This document shows positions 58,086 through 64,000 of a DNA stretch of 64,000 bases, in pieces (within the stretch, counting starts at the first letter, position 1; every line of letters starts with the position of its first letter). Under the pieces are notes generated by a model that did no database searches, was not told the origin of the DNA, and saw only the letters and a list, made by a program, of their open reading frames with translations. The position numbers were made by a program, and so were the translations under genes. The DNA comes from Rhyacophila brunnea (lineage: Eukaryota; Arthropoda; Insecta; Trichoptera; Rhyacophilidae), in assembly GCA_022495005.1 (NCBI GenBank), contig JAGYXB010001614.1:1-64000 (forward strand), written 5' to 3'.

Positions 58086-58440
58086 AATATGTAGGCATAC
58101 ATTTTTTTAAACTAATTAAAGAACTGAAATAATATATCAATGAAATCATCTCTACTTTTGGATAATTGGTATGGTTTCGTTTTGTTACAGAGCCCATTCT
58201 TATAACATTGAACAAAGATAATTTAGAAAACACTCCTGAGAAAATATATTATAACCAATGCGCTACTGAGAGAAACATGGAAATACAATATCAGCGATTT
58301 AATTAATACTGGCGATAGCAATAAAAAATAATAAACGTATATACAGGTCCACCTTTTAGTTTTGCACGAGATTTTATTAGTTTCGTTATATATTTTCACC
58401 AACAATCTTAGACTAACTAAATAGTAGTTGAACATTCATC
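58086..58440. other. Spacer with a tRNA-module repeat fragment
   Basis: 58228-58259 (GAAAACACTCCTGAGAAAAT) repeats the outer end of the inverted pair that starts at 58441; nothing else recognised. Confidence 0.45.
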
Positions 58441-58715
58441 ATTTTGAAAACACTTCTGAGAAAATATATTATAACCAATAGAAAAAATCTTTTTGAAAAA
58501 AAGTAAGACACCCCGCAGGAATCGAACATGCATCTCTCGGGTATCGCGCCCATGCACATAGACTACTATGCTAAAGGTGTCATACTTAATTGCGACAAAT
58601 TTTAGCTAATGGCTTTTAATACTCTCTGAAGCGTTTTCTAAATTTAGCTACTATCGTATTTTGTATTTTAAATAAAAGTAGGTATTACTTTAATTACTAA
58701 CTGACATCGTGAATC
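58441..58715 (-). repeat. tRNA-module repeat, left arm of inverted pair
   Basis: The minus strand has GTTAGTAATTAAAGTAATAC near its start, TTGTCGCAATTAAGTATGAC, then a tRNA-like module with the A-box-like TAGCATAGTAGTC and the B box GTTCGATTCC, then TTGGTTATAATATATTTTCT and AGAAGTGTTTTCAAAAT. It faces the next copy head-to-head, giving an approximately 570-bp inverted repeat. Confidence 0.75.
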
Positions 58716-58729
58716 ATTCTTTGACTTAA

Positions 58730-59010
58730 ACCTTAAGACTTTTACCTACTTTGATTTAAAATACAAAAGCCAATCGCCAATAGTAGTTCAATTCGGAAAA
58801 CGCTTCAGAGAATAATATAAGCCATTAGTTAAAATTTGTCGCAATTAAGTATGATTTATTTAGCATAGTGGTCTATGTGCGTGGGTGCGATACCCTTAAG
58901 ATGCAGGTTCGATTCCGGTTTCTTACTTTTTTCAAAAAGATTTTTTTCTATTGGTTATAATATATTATTTTCTCAGTAGTGTTTTCAAATTTCATGTATA
59001 TTATAACATT
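58730..59010 (+). repeat. tRNA-module repeat, right arm of inverted pair
   Basis: The plus strand has ACCTACTTTGATTTAAAATAC, TTGTCGCAATTAAGTATGAT, TAGCATAGTGGTC (A-box-like), a perfect GGTTCGATTCC B box, and TTGGTTATAATATATTATTT. Highly similar to the left arm. Confidence 0.75.
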
Positions 59011-59734
59011 ATTATAAATTTGATTCTGTCTTCGAAGTAAAAGCGACTTTGGTACTTGGCTTTCAATTGTAGAAAAACTTGGTTAAAATATGGCAGTATG
59101 AAATCTCATAAATAAAAAACGGATGGTTAAGAATTAGTTTTTGAAAAAAATATATTAAGTTACCTCACATATTGATAGTTTTATTTTCACCCTCGTGTGT
59201 AGATGGAGGTCGATAAATTAATTCACCTTCGATTTATTGCTTTTGTTAAACTTGCACAGAGTTGCAAGGAGGACATGCATAAATACAGAGAAACGGCCGT
59301 TTGCCCACGTGGGTATATGCGCTCGACACGTGCAGATATTGTACAAGTGTATAGAGTAAAGTGGCTTTGCAAATCGGATGGCACGTGACGGGAATGGCAT
59401 CGAATATTTCCAGTCCAAGAAAACATTCTTGCGCAGCTTTCCTTTGCCCGCGTTAGAGCCTCTTCGTAAAACAAAGCAGGAGTATTGTTTCATAAATGTA
59501 TGTATTTACTACGGTAAACCACATCGATAAGTAAACGATATTCAAGTATATTTTATTGAAACAGTAAATCAGATAATAAGGAATTTATAACAACTACAAT
59601 CTGGTATCTCATTCTGCCTCAATTCGCTTGTGCATTGACGTACATACATAGTGATTTTGCTGCAGAACCCATCTTGCATTGCTGTAATATAATTATTGTA
59701 TAATTTTCACTTTTAAGCAAGTTTATACTATCAG
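59011..59734. other. Intergenic DNA, one short coding-like frame
   Basis: 59180-59480 is less A+T-rich. A plus frame (59203-59388: MEVDKLIHLRFIAFVKLAQS and onward) starts right after CCCTCGTGTGTAG, an acceptor-like sequence. The minus strand is open over the same interval in two frames. No domain is recognised, so I do not call a gene. Confidence 0.3.
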
Positions 59735-59899
59735 ACTTTTTTTCAATGAATGGTCGTTAGTCATTTGCTCAATTCATTGAGTCCTTGTACTAGACTCTGG
59801 AGAAAACACACATGTATTTTTTATGTCAACCCACGTGATTAAGCCCGCGACTCACAACTTAAGAGACAACCACCCTACTAACCAGGCCATCGTGGGTGC
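59735..59899 (-). repeat. tRNA-derived SINE (Ser/Leu-like), diverged copy
   Basis: TCAATGAATGGTCGTTAGTC, GCTCAATTCATTGAGTCC and the head GCACCCACGATGGCCTGGTT (minus strand) match the SINE with many changes; the B box is degenerate. Its head lies within the 98-bp direct repeat described next. Confidence 0.65.
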
Positions 59900-59968
59900 A
59901 ATGATAAATAAACCAGACTGTAAACAACGGCGATTTCAGTAATTTTGTCATGAGATTTAAAAAGTAAT
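59871..59968 (+). repeat. 98-bp direct repeat, left copy
   Basis: This shares CCATCGTGGGTGCAATGA, AACCAGACTGTAAACA and CGGCGATTTCAGT with 60341-60440 at roughly 90% identity by eye. The two copies flank about 370 bp ending in a LINE C-terminal scrap. Confidence 0.8.
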
Positions 59969-60239
59969 AATAAAATAAATAAATAAATAAAAATAAAAAA
60001 GCCTTTTTATTTCTTACAAACAAAAGTAAATGACAGTTAATTGACTATATCTAATGAATATTATAACCTATGAATATATCTATCTATGATTGTATTATCT
60101 ACTTATTTTCTAGTTTATATTATAATATTAATTATTATTTTTTTTTATATTTTTGTGTAATACATATTATATATATATTAAGATTTTTTATTTTGTATAT
60201 AATACTATTAGATAATGTTTATAAATTAAACAGTGATAT

Positions 60240-60340
60240 GTAATTAGTTTGTTTGGTTTGTAAGAACCCCTCTTCGGGTGAAGGCTTCCTTCAAAGAGTT
60301 CCACTGGACTATGTTTTTGGCTATTTGTAGCCAATTTGGC
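60240..60340 (-). mobile_element. LINE-I, C-terminal scrap
   Basis: The minus strand reads WLQIAKNIVQWNSLKEAF then TRRGVL, the end of an RTE-like ORF (DR..W..L.EAF motif). Its 3' untranslated part probably runs left to about 59970. The 5' truncation point coincides with the start of the right-hand direct repeat. Confidence 0.65.
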
Positions 60341-60440
60341 CACTCTACCAACCATGCCATCGTGGGTGCAATGATTAATAAACCAGACTGTAAACAGCGG
60401 CGATTTCAGTCATTTCGTCATGAGATTTAAAAAGAAATAA
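60341..60440 (+). repeat. 98-bp direct repeat, right copy
   Basis: Partner of 59871-59968. Differences are scattered substitutions, and the 3' side diverges into A+T-rich sequence (AAAGAAATAAAATC against AAAGTAATAATAAA). Confidence 0.8.
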
Positions 60441-60655
60441 AATCATTAAATCATTTCAAAATCTTTAAATATTCGTATTTCTCACAAATTGAGTATAAAA
60501 TATTATTCTATAACAAAATCCTTGCAACTAACATCAAAAGGGTCTATATAACCACTCAATCAGATACGTACTGGCACACAAAAAGTAAACCACTAATATC
60601 ACCACGTGTCATCACACTAATCACTAATAATAATGATAGGGATACATTGTTATTA

Positions 60656-61045
60656 TTACTAAGTACAATTTTATTGGATTTCAGGCACTAACCTTTATTG
60701 ATGATGAAGTGGGCGTGCTAGGTGGGCTCCGTGTTCTGGTTCTAAGTCACTAGCACGACCACTCTCCCGGTTACACTGTACTTTGGAGGCACTCTATAGT
60801 TGGGTTATGAGTTTGATTGTTCATGGCATTGGGTAAACCGATAATTTGTAATGGAATTACTTATATTATTACGCTAAGGCCAAACGAGTGTACGGCTTGA
60901 CGCGTTTATGGTCTGAAGATAATGTCTTTTGTCATTTATTTATGAATGTGTCTGATACTGCAGTGCCTGGATGGCGGTAATAATTATGGAAGTGGGTAAG
61001 GAATTCATATGGGATTCGCGCTACCATAATTGGCCCAAACAACGT
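60656..61045 (+). repeat. Repeat X, copy 5
   Basis: TTTCAGGCACTAACCTTT, GGTGGGCTCCGTGTTCTGG and the terminal ATAATTGGCCCAAAC match the family; the middle is divergent. Confidence 0.65.
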
Positions 61046-62102
61046 GACTATAGTGGACTTTGCATACAATTTTTACTTCAAAAACATTATATAAAATAGT
61101 TAACCAGCGATTTGAATGGTGATAACTGCATAATTTGATAGTAATAATAATAATAATGATAATTTATATATATATTTTAGATTGTCTGGTTACCGTCTGA
61201 TTAGAAAAAAGACATACCAATATTCAATTCGTCTCATTCATTCAAATTAAAATATACCAACTTAAGCGTCCGACAATCGCTATGACAAACGATTAATAAT
61301 CTATTTTTCGAAAGATAAAAACGAATTAGGCCGTAATTAAGATAAATCATTTAATCTAAATGAAAATTAAATCTCATTTTAAACGGGGGAGTACCAACGG
61401 CTTTTCCATTACATAAATCACTTTGACCGCTGCCTCTAATTTTATTATGAAAGTAGATTCCTACTATTTCGCGCCGATTTTTGCAACCTTGAAAAATTTA
61501 ACGGACATTATTTTGATTAAAAATTAATGTTTGAATTTTCACTCAGGGAGATTTGATTTTTTTTTAAATATTTTAATGGGATATTTTAGAGACGAATAAA
61601 ATTCATCTATTAAAATCGTTAAAAGTTACAATTAAAAGAAATCTAACTTTTTAACATACTTAATTTGAAGATATTATAATTTTTAAAAATTTGATCTTTT
61701 ATTTTATAAAATATTTAGATGAGAGACTAACTCTAGGAGCGTGAGTAGAAGAGATAGACATTAGCGACTTTGTTTGAGTGAGAAAAATAGTACTTATATT
61801 ATTCGTATTAAAACGCCTAAGTGAAAAAAATGACGTAGTATTATTTACAAATATCTATAAGTAATAGCAATGATGCGAAAATACTATATCAAAAAGGCAA
61901 TGAATTAAGAAGAGCAAAACTATTACCAAAGCGATTAATATTATAGTCTAAAAAGGCATCTTGTCTTTCTATTTTTGAAATGTGATAATTATTGTCACGT
62001 TAGTGAGAGTTGTATGGATACTAAGATGATCAAACGAATTCTCATTTTTTCGATACGACATACTTATTAAAGAGCTTATAGATCTTATGATTAAAGCAAA
62101 AT
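61046..62102. other. A+T-rich DNA, nothing recognised
   Basis: TAA microsatellite near 61143-61157. 61380-61480 is less A+T-rich and unassigned. Confidence 0.45.
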
Positions 62103-62787
62103 CTCCAGATTAGGGAATCCAATCCCGAGCCAAAATTGTCATCCCGGGATTTCGGGATTACAATTTGACAATCCCGGGATAGGCATTTTTTCTTTTGTTG
62201 TATAATTTTTTATATTTACAAATAAAATTGATAAAATCGTTCAAAAATAAATCTAGTATAATTTATACTATTTAAGACATTTATTGTTAATATTGTATAC
62301 GTTCAATCTTGGAAATACATGAGTTTATTGGAGTAAATAATATTGTTATATAAATAATAATGTGAATTAATTATGAGATTGCTGTTTCTGATAGTAAAGA
62401 CTTAATGAATGGGTTAGCGATATTTAAAATAGTAAAGCAAATCATGGTGTACTTATGGCATTTTCGCTTCATAAATCTAATAAGTCAGCCAAATATGAAA
62501 CTGCCGTAAAACAAATGAGATCATGGTGGAATTACTTTGTTAATAGTGTGAAGCATTGTTTTTTTCCAATCATTCTCATTTTTAGTAATTTATGTGAAAA
62601 AATAAAATGAATCGGCAACTTACACATGGAAATAATTCAAACTCAGTTTATTTCTAATGTAGTTACTTGTTATTAAATTTATTTTTTATGTTATGTTTTA
62701 TTTTTCATAAAAATTGATAAAAAATCCCAGGATTCATAGGAATGAAAAATAGCTCGGTATCCCGGGATTGAAATCTCTACTCCAGAT
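62103..62787. mobile_element. hAT MITE family E, second intact copy
   Basis: The element is 62111-62779 (669 bp), flanked by CTCCAGAT at 62103-62110 and 62780-62787. It begins TAGGGAATCCAATCCCGAGC and ends ATCCCGGGATTGAAATCTCTA, the reverse orientation of the 2127 copy. The interior is nearly identical to it over long stretches. A 51-codon plus frame from 62455 (MAFSLHKSNKSAKYETAVKQ onward) is open here but stopped in the 2127 copy; it may be what is left of the transposase gene. Confidence 0.9.
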
Positions 62788-63597
62788 GCTTGCCTTGAAA
62801 ATGGGACTAAAGTTATTTCACAGATTTTATGGTCAAATAGATATAATTTTTTTCAAAAATTAACTACAGAATAATTATGTCCCGAAAAAACTATATTTCT
62901 TAAAAGTGTATGTACTTATTTTCCGAGCCGGTAACCCCCCGTTTGACGTCACATCGGACCGGTTTGTGTCCCGCCGAGAAATATACAAGACTAAATCACT
63001 CTCTTTCTTTCTCTTTTCTCCCCCACATCGGTTACCTATTGATGATTCCGATCAGGAGGGATATGTCAAATACCGCGGTGCAAGGGAATCCCCACTTCAT
63101 GCAAAAGGGAAATTCCCCGACCGTTTTTATTATTTTCTCGACTCGACTTGTATAATTTAGGCACGTAATTGAGCAGGTACATAAGATTCAAAAAAGCATA
63201 TCTCCATAAGGCACAATCAGTGTAGAGTAAATTGATATCTGTACTATAATAGCATATTATTATATTCTAAGAATCTAGGTGAATCAGAGTTTTCAAATTT
63301 GGAATGTTATGACATCATACCATACCTGATATTATAATATTCATTTGAGGTTTACTAACTGTATAGCCAGACCTGTCGCCAGGCATCCTTCTGTACAGTC
63401 TTCATATTGAAATCGAGCAAGATACCAGACAACCTAACTCGCGAGTGGAGAACTACAAGGTTCTAAGTGTTTTTCCTTGATGAAACAAAAGTAACATTGA
63501 GGCAGCTTAGAATCAGTGGCGGCCGGTGGTCTTCAGAATAGCATTTTCCGGTAGTGCGCAATGGTTTAAGGGTAAAGAGAAGATTTTCTTCTTTCAC
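62788..63597. other. Intergenic DNA with a pyrimidine-rich, less A+T-rich block
   Basis: 62920-63160 has mixed composition, with a CTCTCTTTCTTTCTCTTTTC tract near 62999. Two overlapping frames of about 80 codons are open there, with no recognisable domain. It could be an unrecognised repeat or a 5' leader. Confidence 0.35.
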
Positions 63598-63790
63598 CCT
63601 GTCACGACCCAGCATTGGGGCATAGGGCAAGCATAAACTCGTGCCACTTCCCTCGGTCTATCGCCAACTCTTGCGTCTCCCGCCATGTCAGACCTGCAGC
63701 ACGTAGGTCGCTTTTGGGCACCGCTGCAAGGTGAGGGAGGGCCGGCCATGGCGACGAAACCCTTGAGGCTGTGCCATAAGGGTACGAATT
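63598..63790 (-). mobile_element. LINE-G, C-terminal fragment
   Basis: The minus strand reads AVPKSDLRAAGLTWRETQE, LAIDRGKWHEFMLALCPNAG and a stop. This is the terminal motif (WRE..A.DR..W....LCP) of an RTE-like LINE ORF. Better preserved than the copy at 28596-28755. Confidence 0.8.
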
Positions 63791-64000
63791 GTCACACTCT
63801 TTGGCGGCATCCGGAATACGTATCCTAGCTACGTATGGTCGTAAAGCGTCTTTTCATGATTACCTCAATCACCGAAGGCTGCCGTGTTCTCTTACCGACT
63901 TCTCAGAAGGTAAATTGAATATGTCTTTGTTTATTTAAACTATTTCTCAAAAAAGTTTTTGAACAGGTAGAATGATTTAATATCAATAAAGAAATATAAA
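63791..64000. other. Window end, possible LINE-G continuation
   Basis: 63791-63905 is less A+T-rich and may continue the LINE-G copy upstream of its C-terminus, but no frame could be followed. Confidence 0.3.

Noticed and set aside
62906..63160. Two overlapping 80-codon frames as a gene
   Set aside because: Both are open only because the block is less A+T-rich; no domain, and the frames compete with each other.

Overview
The window is about 70% A+T by eye. It looks like repeat-rich nuclear DNA of an insect; an aphid-like hemipteran or a lepidopteran would both fit. The case for an insect rests on the LINE families, the tRNA-derived short repeats, a TTAGG-like core inside a transposon, and recurrent GTAGGTACCT-type motifs. 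I found no bacterial operon, rRNA, CRISPR array or convincing complete host gene. Nearly every open frame here is either a transposon remnant or a chance frame in A+T-rich DNA.

Three classes of element fill the annotated part. (1) 5'-truncated non-LTR retrotransposons. At least eight families are present, mostly RTE-like C-terminal reverse transcriptase tails ending in short trinucleotide tails, plus an R1/LOA-like family with a C-terminal CCHC knuckle and one Jockey/CR1-like scrap. Several have clear target-site duplications (TSDs) of 7 to 13 bp. (2) Non-autonomous DNA transposons. These are hAT-type elements with 8-bp duplications, TTAA-flanked (piggyBac-like) elements including two 0.8-kb near-perfect foldbacks, and a seven-copy 0.42-kb family called MITE-A here. 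(3) tRNA-derived short repeats: a Ser/Leu-like SINE, and a second family whose tRNA-like module lies in the middle of the unit.

Layout. 0-5 kb: LINE-A remnant, a 16-bp GC-rich minisatellite, an intact hAT MITE. 5-9 kb: LINE-B copy with an inverted 5' part, tRNA-module repeats, truncated hAT MITE abutting a TTAA foldback. 10-20 kb: MITE-A, SINEs, LINE-B, -D and -F pieces, unclassified repeat X. 20-28 kb: LINE-A with a 9-bp TSD, a short TTAA element, two hAT-like MITEs, LINE-C with a 13-bp TSD, then a three-level nest (LINE-C inside a TTAA element inside MITE-A). 28-39 kb: LINE-G, -H and -F scraps, SINEs, repeat X, MITE-A copies, a perfect RFX X-box palindrome. 38-51 kb: two MITEs with telomere-like cores, a long-TIR element, a GC-rich inverted pair, a second TTAA foldback, LINE-B. 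51-64 kb: paired hAT-like MITEs, MITE-A, LINE-E, a head-to-head pair of tRNA-module repeats, 98-bp direct repeats around a LINE scrap, a second intact hAT MITE, LINE-G.

The elements do not form a pathway. They record successive insertions, and several give a relative order. Family names such as LINE-A, MITE-A and repeat X are local labels, not database names.
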